Part shown: piece by piece, positions 52,171 to 59,976 of the stretch
How the letters are laid out: each line of letters starts with the position of its first letter
How positions within the stretch are numbered: position 1 is the first letter of the stretch
Source: Mesorhizobium prunaredense
GTDB lineage: Bacteria; Pseudomonadota; Alphaproteobacteria; Rhizobiales; Rhizobiaceae
Length of the DNA stretch: 64,000 nt
Direction of reading: 5' to 3'
Assembly: GCF_900156895.1 (NCBI RefSeq)
Contig: NZ_FTPD01000045.1
Span: 596,758-660,757, forward strand
The notes under the pieces: model-generated
Seen by the model: the letters and a program-made list of their open reading frames with translations, nothing else
Told to the model about the DNA's origin: nothing
The model's database searches: none
Made by a program: the position numbers and the translations under genes

Positions 52171-53576
52171 AGTGTCCGTCCATAAACGGCAAGTTGTTGA
52201 AATTACTTGAGGAATCGTAGTTTTCCGCAGGAAAGCTCCGGCGGTTTCAGATACACTTTGGCATCATACCACTGATTCCAAAGCGTTTTCTGTCACCCCC
52301 GGAGCCGACAATGCGCCAAGAACGCACCGTCCAAGCCAGTGTATTCGATCTTTTCGCCGGACACGAGATCGGCCGTGAGCTGAAGGGCATGTCCGATTGG
52401 CTGGACGAGCAGCGTCACCTGACCGAGCTGGTGGCCGCCGACCTGCGCCGGCACGGGGTCAAGGAGACCGGCCGCGAGGGCCTGCCGGCGGAGGCGGTGC
52501 TGCGCTGCGCGCTGCTCAAGCAGCATCGCCAGCTCAGCTACCAGGAACTGGCTTTCCACCTGGAGGACTCCGCCTCGTTCGGGGCGTTTGCCCGGCTGCC
52601 ATGGGGATGGAGCCCGAAGAAGTCGGTCCTGCACAAGACGATCAGCGCGATCCGGGCCTCGACCTGGGAAGACATCAACGAGGTGCTGCTTTCGAGCGCC
52701 CGCCACGAGAAGCTGGAAAGCGGCAGGGTGATACGTGTGGACAGCACCGTCACCGCAGCCCTCATCCACGAGCCGAGCGACAGCAGCCTGTTGTGGGACG
52801 CCGTACGGGTGATGGTTCGCCTGCTGCGGCAGGCGGATAAATTGGGCAGCGGCGCGCTTTCCTGGCACGATCACTGCCGCGCGGCCAAGAAGCGGGCGCG
52901 GGCGATCCAATACAGCCGCGGCCGCCCGAAACGGGTTCAACTCTATCGCGAATTGCTCGGGATCACTCGCACGACACTGGGCTATCTCCGACAGGCGGCG
53001 GAGCGGCTGACCCCGGCGGCTGATCTGGACGTTATCGTCTGGCAGGAGCAACTGCGCCACTATCGACCGCTGATCGAGCAGATCATCGCCCAGACCGAGC
53101 GGCGGGTGCTGGCCGGCGAGGCGGTGCCGGCCGCCGAGAAGCTGGTCAGCCTGTTCGAACCGCATGCCGACATCATCGTCAAGGGCGGCCGCGATGTCCA
53201 TTATGGCCACAAGCTCAACCTGACGACGGGCAGGAGCGGCATGGTTCTCGACCTCATCGTCGAAGCCGGCAATCCGGCCGACAGCGAGCGGTTGCTGCCG
53301 ATGCTTCAGCGCCACTTCGACCGATATGGCGAGCCGCCACGTCAGGCGGCCGCCGATGGCGGCTATGCCAGCCGCGCCAATCTGATCCAGGCCAAGGCTT
53401 GGGGCGTGAAGGACATGGCCTTCCACAAAAAATGCGGCATCAAGATCGAGGACATGGTCAAGAGCCGCTGGGTGTATCGCAAGCTGCGCAACTTCCGTGC
53501 CGGCATCGAGGCCGGCGTCTCATGTTTGAAGCGCGCTTTTGGCCTGGGCCGCCACCTGGCGCGGTCGACACTCCAA
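52171..53576 (+). mobile_element. Truncated insertion sequence (ISNCY-type transposase), right end missing
   Basis: The element begins in a short AT-richer region around 52171 and contains a transposase of the ISNCY type (DDE residues Asp144, Asp349, Glu400). The transposase lacks its normal C-terminus and no right inverted repeat is seen: sequence switches to seryl-tRNA synthetase at about 53577. The final IS bases, read in the shifted frame, give ATWRG, the expected next transposase residues, so about two bases were lost just before the junction. The left boundary is estimated; the exact terminal repeat could not be identified. Confidence 0.7.
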
Positions 53577-54782
53577 GATCTGATCGCCAGGGACGAGGCG
53601 CGGCGCGAACATCTGACCGAGTTGCAGACTAGGCAGGAGCGCCGCAACGCAGCCTCGAGAGAAATCGGCAACGCCATGCGCTCGGGCGACGCCGCCCTTG
53701 CCGAAAGACTGAAAGCCGAGGTCGGCGAGATCAAGGCCTTCATCCAGAACGGCGAGGCGCGCGAACGCGAGCTCGACAAGGCGCTGAACGACGCATTGGC
53801 GGTGCTGCCCAACGTGCCGCTCGACGATGTGCCGGTCGGCAAGGACGAGCACGACAACGTCGTCAAGCGCACCGTCGGCAAGGTGCCGGCCCGCCCGAAC
53901 TGGGTGAAGGAGCATTTCGAGATCGGCGAAGCGCTCGGCATGATGGATTTTGAGCGGGCGGCGAAACTGTCCGGTTCGCGGTTCACGGTGCTCAAGGGCG
54001 GACTGGCACGGATGGAGCGCGCGCTCGGCCAGTTCATGCTGGACCTGCATACGACCGAGCATGGCTACGAGGAGATCCAGCCGCCGCTGATGGTGCGCGA
54101 CGAAGCTCTTTTCGGCACCGGGCAACTGCCGAAGTTCGAGGAGGATCTGTTCTTCGCCCCGCGTGGGGACGGCAGGCTTGGCCTCATTCCCACCGCCGAA
54201 GTGCCGCTGACCAATCTCGTGCGCGAAGACATCACGCCGCATGAAAAACTGCCGCTGCGCTATACCGCGCTGACCTCGTGCTTCCGCTCGGAAGCGGGCT
54301 CGGCCGGGCGTGACACGCGTGGCATGCTGCGCCAGCACCAGTTCTACAAGGTCGAATTGGTGTCGATCACCGACCAGGAGTCCTCGCTTGCCGAGCACGA
54401 GCGGATGACCGAATGCGCTGAGGAAGTGTTGAAGCGGCTCGGCCTGCCGTTCCGCACCGTGACACTGTGCACCGGCGACATGGGCTTTGGCGCGCGCAAG
54501 ACCTATGACATCGAGGTCTGGCTGCCGGGCCAGAACGCCTATCGCGAGATTTCGTCCTGCTCGGTCTGTGGCGATTTCCAGGCGCGGCGCATGGATGCCC
54601 GCTACAAGGACAAGGACGGCAAGGGCAACCGCTTCGTCCACACGCTGAACGGTTCCGGCACCGCCGTCGGCCGCGCCCTTATTGCGGTCATCGAAAACTA
54701 CCAGAATGAGGATAGCAGCGTAACCATTCCTGAAGCGCTTCGGCCTTACATGGGCGGTCTGGAAAAGATCGAATCGAGATAA
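52311..54782 (+). CDS. serS: Transposase-seryl-tRNA synthetase fusion ORF
   Basis: A single 823-codon frame. Residues about 1-415 are IS transposase (MRQERTVQASVFDLF to CLKRAFGL). From about residue 423 (DLIARDEARREHL) it is SerRS: the coiled-coil arm (about 423-510), then the catalytic core with motif 2 (TSCFRSEAGSAGRDTRG) and motif 3 (GSGTAVGRALIAVIENYQ) intact to the stop. Normal SerRS begins MLDIKWIR, which is absent, so about 30 N-terminal residues are replaced. SerRS charges tRNA-Ser; loss of residues before the arm may be tolerated, or an internal ATG at 53676 may be used, giving a shorter arm. It overlaps surE by one base, as in intact rhizobial operons. If no second serS exists this must function. 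Confidence 0.85.
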   Translation: MRQERTVQASVFDLFAGHEIGRELKGMSDWLDEQRHLTELVAADLRRHGVKETGREGLPAEAVLRCALLKQHRQLSYQELAFHLEDSASFGAFARLPWGWSPKKSVLHKTISAIRASTWEDINEVLLSSARHEKLESGRVIRVDSTVTAALIHEPSDSSLLWDAVRVMVRLLRQADKLGSGALSWHDHCRAAKKRARAIQYSRGRPKRVQLYRELLGITRTTLGYLRQAAERLTPAADLDVIVWQEQLRHYRPLIEQIIAQTERRVLAGEAVPAAEKLVSLFEPHADIIVKGGRDVHYGHKLNLTTGRSGMVLDLIVEAGNPADSERLLPMLQRHFDRYGEPPRQAAADGGYASRANLIQAKAWGVKDMAFHKKCGIKIEDMVKSRWVYRKLRNFRAGIEAGVSCLKRAFGLGRHLARSTLQDLIARDEARREHLTELQTRQERRNAASREIGNAMRSGDAALAERLKAEVGEIKAFIQNGEARERELDKALNDALAVLPNVPLDDVPVGKDEHDNVVKRTVGKVPARPNWVKEHFEIGEALGMMDFERAAKLSGSRFTVLKGGLARMERALGQFMLDLHTTEHGYEEIQPPLMVRDEALFGTGQLPKFEEDLFFAPRGDGRLGLIPTAEVPLTNLVREDITPHEKLPLRYTALTSCFRSEAGSAGRDTRGMLRQHQFYKVELVSITDQESSLAEHERMTECAEEVLKRLGLPFRTVTLCTGDMGFGARKTYDIEVWLPGQNAYREISSCSVCGDFQARRMDARYKDKDGKGNRFVHTLNGSGTAVGRALIAVIENYQNEDSSVTIPEALRPYMGGLEKIESR

Positions 54783-55540
54783 TGCGCATCCTCCTGACCA
54801 ATGATGACGGCATCCATGCCGAGGGCCTCGCATCGCTCGAACGCATCGCCCGCACGCTGTCGGACGATGTCTGGGTGGTGGCGCCGGAGCAGGATCAGTC
54901 CGGCTATGCGCATTCGCTGTCGATCTCGGAGCCGCTGCGTCTGAGAAAGATCGGCGAAAAGCACTTTGCCGTGCGCGGCACGCCGACCGACTGCGTCATC
55001 ATGGGCGTGAAAAAAATCCTGCCCGCAGCACCAGACCTGATCCTGTCCGGCGTCAATTCCGGCGCCAACATCGCCGACGACGTCACCTATTCGGGCACCG
55101 TTGCCGGCGCCATGGAAGGCGCGCTGCTCGGCGTGCGCTCGATCGCGCTCAGCCAGGCTTATTCCTATCTCGGCGAGGATCGCGTCGTTCCTTACGAGAC
55201 CACCGAGGCGCTGGCGCCGGCGCTGCTCAAAAAGCTGGTCGCCATGCCGCTGCCGGATGGCGTGCTGCTCAACGTCAATTTTCCGAATTGCGCGCCAGAA
55301 GAGGTCGCCGGCACGGTGGTCACCTCGCAAGGCAAGCTCGTCCATAGCCTGTGGGTCGACGAGCGCCGCGACGGCCGCGGGCTTCCCTATTACTGGCTGC
55401 GCTTCGGCCGCGAGCCGGTCGAGGGCAAGCAAGGCACTGATCTCTATGCCATGCGCAACCGGCTGGTGTCGGTGACGCCGCTGCAGCTCGATCTCACAGC
55501 GCACGAAATTCGCGATCAACTGACCAAGGCGCTCGCATGA
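54782..55540 (+). CDS. surE: 5'/3'-nucleotidase SurE
   Basis: A 252-residue cytoplasmic metal-dependent phosphatase. The N-terminus MRILLTNDDGIHAEGL has Asp8 and Asp9; further metal/active-site parts are DQSGYAHSLS and SGVNSGANIADDVTYSGTV. Length fits. The ATG overlaps the serS stop by one base and the next gene starts within its end (4-base overlap), so it is coupled with serS and pcm. It removes phosphate from nucleoside monophosphates in stationary-phase survival. Confidence 0.96.
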   Translation: MRILLTNDDGIHAEGLASLERIARTLSDDVWVVAPEQDQSGYAHSLSISEPLRLRKIGEKHFAVRGTPTDCVIMGVKKILPAAPDLILSGVNSGANIADDVTYSGTVAGAMEGALLGVRSIALSQAYSYLGEDRVVPYETTEALAPALLKKLVAMPLPDGVLLNVNFPNCAPEEVAGTVVTSQGKLVHSLWVDERRDGRGLPYYWLRFGREPVEGKQGTDLYAMRNRLVSVTPLQLDLTAHEIRDQLTKALA

Positions 55541-56202
55541 ACCTGAACCATGGTCCGACAGTCGATGACCGCGAAGGCTTCGCCGCTTTCCTGCTCCGCC
55601 TGCGTGGCAAGGGCGTGGTGCCGAAGGCGCTGATCGCCGCCTTCGAGGCGACGCCGCGGCGCGGCTTCCTTTCCGCACAGTCCCATCCGATCGCCTGGTC
55701 GGACCGCATGCTGCCGATCGAATGCGGCGAGGCGATCGAGGGCGCCGATCTGCAAGCCGCGGTGATCGCAGCACTTGCCATCGAACCGGGCAACAGGGTG
55801 CTCGAGATCGGCACCGGGTCAGGCTACACGGCGGCGGTGATGTCGCGGCTCGCCGCGCGCGTCGTCACCATCGATCGCTACAAGACGCTGGTCGAGCAGG
55901 CCAAACAGCGCTTCGAGGCGCTCGGCATCGGCAATGTCATCGTGCGCCAGGCGGACGGCTCCAACGGACTGGCCAATGAAGCGCCGTTCGACCGTATCGT
56001 CGCATGGGCGGCCTTCGACAGCCTGCCGCGCTTCCTGCTCGATCAATTGTCGAGCGGCGGCATCGTCATCGCCCCGATCGGACCCGAGGAGGGCGAGCAG
56101 GTGCTGGCCAAACTGACCAAGGTCGGCAGCCGCTTCGAACGCGAGGACATCGGTCTCGTACGCCTGCAGCCGATCCTGCGCAGCGTAGCCGCCGTCATCT
56201 AG
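55537..56202 (+). CDS. pcm: Protein-L-isoaspartate O-methyltransferase
   Basis: A 221-residue SAM-dependent repair methyltransferase. Motif I is VLEIGTGSGYTAAVMSRL (about 88-105), with the pre-motif PIECGEAIEGADLQAAVIAAL and post-motif RIVAWAAFDSLP. It methylates isoaspartyl residues in damaged proteins. The start overlaps surE by four bases, the classic surE-pcm pair. Confidence 0.95.
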   Translation: MNLNHGPTVDDREGFAAFLLRLRGKGVVPKALIAAFEATPRRGFLSAQSHPIAWSDRMLPIECGEAIEGADLQAAVIAALAIEPGNRVLEIGTGSGYTAAVMSRLAARVVTIDRYKTLVEQAKQRFEALGIGNVIVRQADGSNGLANEAPFDRIVAWAAFDSLPRFLLDQLSSGGIVIAPIGPEEGEQVLAKLTKVGSRFEREDIGLVRLQPILRSVAAVI

Positions 56203-56401
56203 GATCTGTCGATATTCAGGTGATGCCCGCAACTCACCTGTCTGGTCCGTCTCCGGCTTACCTGAGCTGAATCGCGCCCCGTCCGAGCAGCTTTAAATAT
56301 TTTAAGAAAATTTGCGTCTGATTCTAGAGGTTTAACCGGCCGGTAACATTAACGCGCTTTAATCACGGTCAGTCTGTACCGGGTATCTGCGGGTAAATGC
56401 G

Positions 56402-57907
56402 ATGCAATTCAGTATTTTGAAGGCAAACGGACGCAACCTGGCGCGGGGTATCGCCGTCCTGATGGTTGCGGGCACCGCGGCGGGATGCAGTTCCCAGGTC
56501 TCGCGGTTCAACAGCGTCGATGACGTCTTCACGTCGTCGACAAACAACCAGCGCGCCATCATCGACAAGCAGGACGCCGCCCAGCCTTATCCCGGCGATG
56601 CCGCCGCGGTTTCAGCCGCGCCGCTCGACGGCAGCCACAGCCAGTCGGTAAGCCGTTCAAGCCTCGAGCCGGTCACGACACAGCAATTGCCGCCGGTCGA
56701 GCAGGCGCAGCCGGCCACTGCGTCGGCGCCCGCCGCCAGTCCGGCCCGCACCGATTCGGCGCCAGCCGCTCCCCGGGTCGACCGGACTGCGACCGGAACT
56801 GTGGCAAAGCCGTTCAAAGAGTCACGGCCCGATGCTCCGCGCATGGCGACGGCGGGCGGCGAGCCGCGTGCCACCGAGATCATCGTCAAGGAAGGCGAGA
56901 CCATTTCCGGCCTGTCGCGGCGCTACGGCGTGCCCGCCGACGCGCTTATGAAGGTCAATGGGCTAAGCGCGACCAACGGGCTGAAGACCGGCCAGAAGAT
57001 CGTCATCCCGGCCTATGCCTATTCGGGCAAGAAACCGGCGCCGAAGCTTGCCGACGCCAAGCCTGCGAACGACACAAAACACGATGTGCCGGCCAAGGCG
57101 CCGGAGATGGTCGCCGTGCTGCCGCAGCAGCCCAAGCTCAAGGAGGGCAAGTCCGCCGCGCAGGTGGAAGCATCGGCCGCAGCAAGCCAGCCGAAGGATA
57201 CCGCACCCAAGGCGGCTGGTGCCGGTGGCTCCTACACCGTCCAGCAGGGTGATACGCTGTCGGCCATCGCCAGGAAGACCGGCGTCGGCGTGGTTGCGTT
57301 GAAGCAGGCGAACGGTATGCAGGACGGTCTGCTCAAGATCGGCCAGACATTGAAGGTGCCGACCGGCGGCACCGCGACGGTGGCAAATGCCAAGCCGGCA
57401 AAGGTCGATCCGGTAACGACTGCCACCACCCCGCCTGCGGCAAAGACCACGCCGTCGGAAACGCTCGCCGCCTACACGCCGCCGAAGAAGGAAAAGGTCA
57501 TCCAGCAGGCCGAGGACGACGGTGCAGTCGCGCCGAACGCCACCGGTATCGGCAAGATGCGTTGGCCGGTGCGCGGTCGCGTGATCTCCAGTTTCGGCGG
57601 CGGCAAGGACGGTGTCGACATCGCCGTGCCGGAAGGAACGCCAGTCAAGGCGGCCGAGAACGGCGTCGTCATCTATGCCGGCGATGGCCTCAAGGAATTC
57701 GGCAATACGGTGCTGGTGCGCCACGAGAACGGTTTGGTCACAGTCTATGGCCACGCCCGTTCGATCGAGGTCCAGCGCGGCCAGAAGGTCAAGCGCGGCC
57801 AGGAAATCGCGCAGTCCGGCATGAGCGGCACCACCGACTCGCCGAAACTGCATTTCGAAGTGCGCAAGAATTCGGCGCCGGTCGATCCTTCGACCTATCT
57901 GGAGTAG
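56402..57907 (+). CDS. LysM/LytM lipoprotein (NlpD/DipM-like, probably non-catalytic M23)
   Basis: A 501-residue outer-membrane or periplasmic lipoprotein. The lipobox is AAGC with Cys29. Two LysM domains bind peptidoglycan (about 160-204, IIVKEGETISGL; about 276-320, YTVQQGDTLSAI). A Pro/Ala-rich linker leads to an M23/LytM domain (about 396-500). It keeps VYGHARSIE and LHFEVR, but the first zinc His of HxxxD is absent (GKDGVDIAVPEGT), so it likely activates amidases rather than cutting. This is the usual gene after surE-pcm. A roughly 200-base AT-rich leader precedes it. Confidence 0.92.
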   Translation: MQFSILKANGRNLARGIAVLMVAGTAAGCSSQVSRFNSVDDVFTSSTNNQRAIIDKQDAAQPYPGDAAAVSAAPLDGSHSQSVSRSSLEPVTTQQLPPVEQAQPATASAPAASPARTDSAPAAPRVDRTATGTVAKPFKESRPDAPRMATAGGEPRATEIIVKEGETISGLSRRYGVPADALMKVNGLSATNGLKTGQKIVIPAYAYSGKKPAPKLADAKPANDTKHDVPAKAPEMVAVLPQQPKLKEGKSAAQVEASAAASQPKDTAPKAAGAGGSYTVQQGDTLSAIARKTGVGVVALKQANGMQDGLLKIGQTLKVPTGGTATVANAKPAKVDPVTTATTPPAAKTTPSETLAAYTPPKKEKVIQQAEDDGAVAPNATGIGKMRWPVRGRVISSFGGGKDGVDIAVPEGTPVKAAENGVVIYAGDGLKEFGNTVLVRHENGLVTVYGHARSIEVQRGQKVKRGQEIAQSGMSGTTDSPKLHFEVRKNSAPVDPSTYLE

Positions 57908-57995
57908 GCAAGACGATCCTTCGACCTATCTTGAATAGAGTAGAACAAGAAAAGCGATTGCGGTCCGCCTGACCTCCAGTCCGGCCCGCCGGCTC

Positions 57996-58024
57996 AGCCC
58001 GCTCCGCAAGGGGCGGGCTTTTTC
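57996..58024 (+). terminator. Rho-independent terminator after the serS-surE-pcm-LysM unit
   Basis: A 7-bp GC stem (AGCCCGC with GCGGGCT, 10-base loop) followed by TTTTT lies about 90 bases after the LysM stop. It ends the rightward core operon and separates it from the leftward ATPase gene. Confidence 0.8.
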
Positions 58025-58036
58025 AGTGGCTTTTCC

Positions 58037-58109
58037 GGACCATGATCTTGTCCGAAAACCGGGCTCCACTTTTTGCTACGCTGACCTTCGGTTCGGGATC
58101 ATGGTCTAA
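58037..58109. repeat. Rhizobial intergenic palindromic repeat, copy 1
   Basis: Outer arms GACCATGATC and GATCATGGTC enclose CCGAAAACCGG and TTCGGTTCGG. This is the pattern of the dispersed REP/RIME-type elements common between genes in Mesorhizobium and Sinorhizobium. A second copy lies at 59062. Confidence 0.7.
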
Positions 58110-59002
58110 TCTTGGAGCGACTTGCCGAGCCGGCCTGCCAGATCCTGGGTGTACTGCCAGGCGACGCGGCCCGATCGGCTGCCGCGCGTCGTCGCCCATT
58201 CCAGCGCCTCGGCGCGCAGCGTCTCGGGATCGATGGCGAGTCCGTGATGGCGGACATATCCGTCGATCATGTCGAGATACTCGTCCTGCGAGCATTTGTG
58301 GAAGCCGAGCCAGAGGCCGAAACGGTCGGAGAGCGAGACTTTTTCCTCGACCGCTTCCGACGGGTTGATGGCGGTCGAGCGCTCATTGTCGATCATGTCG
58401 CGCGGCAAAAGGTGGCGCCGGTTCGACGTGGCGTAGAAGATCACATTGGCCGGGCGCCCCTCGACTCCGCCTTCGAGCGCCGCCTTCAGCGACTTGTAGG
58501 ACGTGTCGTCGTGGTCGAAGGAGAGGTCGTCGCAAAACAGGATGAAACGGTAAGGCGCTGCCTTCAGCAGCGCCATCAGCTTCGGCAGCGTGTCGATGTC
58601 CTCACGGTGGATCTCGATGAGCTTGAGCGGCAAATCCAGCTTTGCCGATGCGTTGACAGCCGCATGGACGGCCTTGACCAGCGAGGATTTTCCCATGCCG
58701 CGTGCGCCCCACAACAGCACGTTGTTGGCTGCGTAACCGGAGGCGAAACGCTCGGTGTTGTCGACCAGTATGTCGCGGACGCGGTCGACGCCGCGGATCA
58801 GACCGATGTCGACGCGGTTGACCTTGCGCACCGGCTCCAGATAGCCGGGATCAGCCTGCCAGACGAAGCAGTCGGCCCCGCCGAGATCGGTTTCCGGCAC
58901 TGGGGGCGGGGCGAGGCGGGCGACCGCCTCGATCAGGCGGTCGAGCTTCTTGTTCAGGGCTTCGATGGTGCTGTCGGTCATTCTTGTCTTTTGTTCTGGC
59001 AT
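58106..59002 (-). CDS. DUF815-type AAA ATPase
   Basis: A 298-residue protein. The Walker A is LLWGARGMGKSSLVK (about residue 96-110) and the Walker B-like region is RFILFCDDLSFDHDD. Arginine in FYATSNRRHLLPRDM resembles a sensor/finger. It is a widely conserved ATPase of unknown process. Two ATGs seven codons apart could start it, neither with a good ribosome site. It is flanked by two rhizobial palindromic repeats and reads opposite to its neighbours. Confidence 0.92.
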   Translation of the reverse strand: MPEQKTRMTDSTIEALNKKLDRLIEAVARLAPPPVPETDLGGADCFVWQADPGYLEPVRKVNRVDIGLIRGVDRVRDILVDNTERFASGYAANNVLLWGARGMGKSSLVKAVHAAVNASAKLDLPLKLIEIHREDIDTLPKLMALLKAAPYRFILFCDDLSFDHDDTSYKSLKAALEGGVEGRPANVIFYATSNRRHLLPRDMIDNERSTAINPSEAVEEKVSLSDRFGLWLGFHKCSQDEYLDMIDGYVRHHGLAIDPETLRAEALEWATTRGSRSGRVAWQYTQDLAGRLGKSLQD

Positions 59003-59061
59003 TCAGGAAGCAACGGAACCTATCGATTACGGCGGTTTCGGAACCGGCTCCAACCTTTTGT

Positions 59062-59115
59062 TAGGGCACGATCTTTTCCGAGAACCGCGCTTCATCTTTC
59101 GGGACCATGCTCTAA
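59062..59115. repeat. Rhizobial intergenic palindromic repeat, copy 2
   Basis: It shares with copy 1 the blocks ATCTT(T)TCCGAgAACCG and TTCGGGACCATGCTCTAA, in the same orientation. It lies upstream of yajC, so it is transcribed or lies between promoter and gene. Confidence 0.65.
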
Positions 59116-59258
59116 CACGGCTCAACCAGCCGGAAAAGCAGCTGAAATGCTCGGCCGCAGTTGCATTGGCAACTTTACCGACTATATTCCGGCCAAATTT
59201 CACGGGGCCGCCAAATTACCCGTTTGGCGGCTGTTTTTCAAAATTCAGGAGTACTTCG

Positions 59259-59597
59259 ATGTTCGTGACACCGGCATATGCCCAAGGCGTCGGCACCTCC
59301 CCGGATATGTTCATCAGCATTTTGCCGTTTGTCCTGATTTTCGTGATCATGTATTTTCTGATCATCCGGCCGCAGCGCACGCAGTTGAAGAAGCGCGGCG
59401 AGATGCTGGCGGCGGTGCGCCGCGGCGATACGGTCGTCACTGGCGGCGGTTTCGTCGGCAAGGTGACCAAGGTGATCGACGACAACGAGCTCGAGATCGA
59501 TCTCGGCGGTGGCACCAAGGTAACGGCGCTGCGCTCGACGATCGCCGATGTGCGCGTAAAGGGCGAGCCAGTGGCGAACCAGAACGCCAAGAAATAA
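59259..59597 (+). CDS. yajC: Preprotein translocase subunit YajC
   Basis: A 112-residue accessory membrane protein of the Sec translocon. One transmembrane helix (ISILPFVLIFVIMYFLII) is followed by RPQRTQLKKRGEML and the conserved DTVVTGGGFVGKVTKV. CAGGAG precedes the ATG. It is followed by secDF as in most bacteria, but here separated by 326 bases holding a degenerate copy of this gene's end. Confidence 0.96.
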   Translation: MFVTPAYAQGVGTSPDMFISILPFVLIFVIMYFLIIRPQRTQLKKRGEMLAAVRRGDTVVTGGGFVGKVTKVIDDNELEIDLGGGTKVTALRSTIADVRVKGEPVANQNAKK

Positions 59598-59697
59598 ACC
59601 GATTGTCGGCGAACGATCTGCGGATACACCCAGACCGACAAACGCCATTTGCTGTATTTTCGCGCTTCAGGACAACTCAGATCTGGCTGGCCGCCCG
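59547..59697 (+). repeat. Duplicated yajC-secD junction, copy A
   Basis: From the yajC end (GATGTGCG and GGCGAGCCAGT-GCGAACC) through GAACGATC to a decayed secD start (TTTCGCGCTTCA ... GATCTGGCTGG) this matches copy B about 275 bases on. In this copy the secD start is TTG and the frame breaks. Confidence 0.65.
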
Positions 59698-59821
59698 TAT
59701 CACGGGGCGCCAACGATCTCGTGATGCCATTGCGCGCTGGTCCCATGCCGGCAAGATTGACAATAGTTGAAGAAAGCCCGATGGCAGCATCAAAGTGAAC
59801 TGTCTTGTGCTCGACATCAAC

Positions 59822-59976
59822 CTATGTGCGGACCACGGCGAGCCAGTCGCGAACCAGAGCGCCTAGAAATAACCCAATTCCAGGCGGAACGATCCGCCCG
59901 AACGCCGTGACGGACGACGCCATATGCTTTACTTCTCGCGCTTCAAGATGATCCTGATCTGGCTGGCGGTGGCCGC
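59822..59976 (+). repeat. Duplicated yajC-secD junction, copy B
   Basis: It contains a decayed yajC end (ATGTGCGGACCACGGCGAGCC, then GCGAACCAGAGCGCCTAG) followed by the true secDF start. The two copies differ at many positions, so the duplication is old. Confidence 0.65.

Noticed and set aside
56330..56400. CtrA-like TTAA pairs upstream of the LysM gene
   Set aside because: Spacing is TTAA-N6-TTAA and TTAA-N7-GTAA, not the TTAA-N7-TTAA consensus, so the match is too weak.
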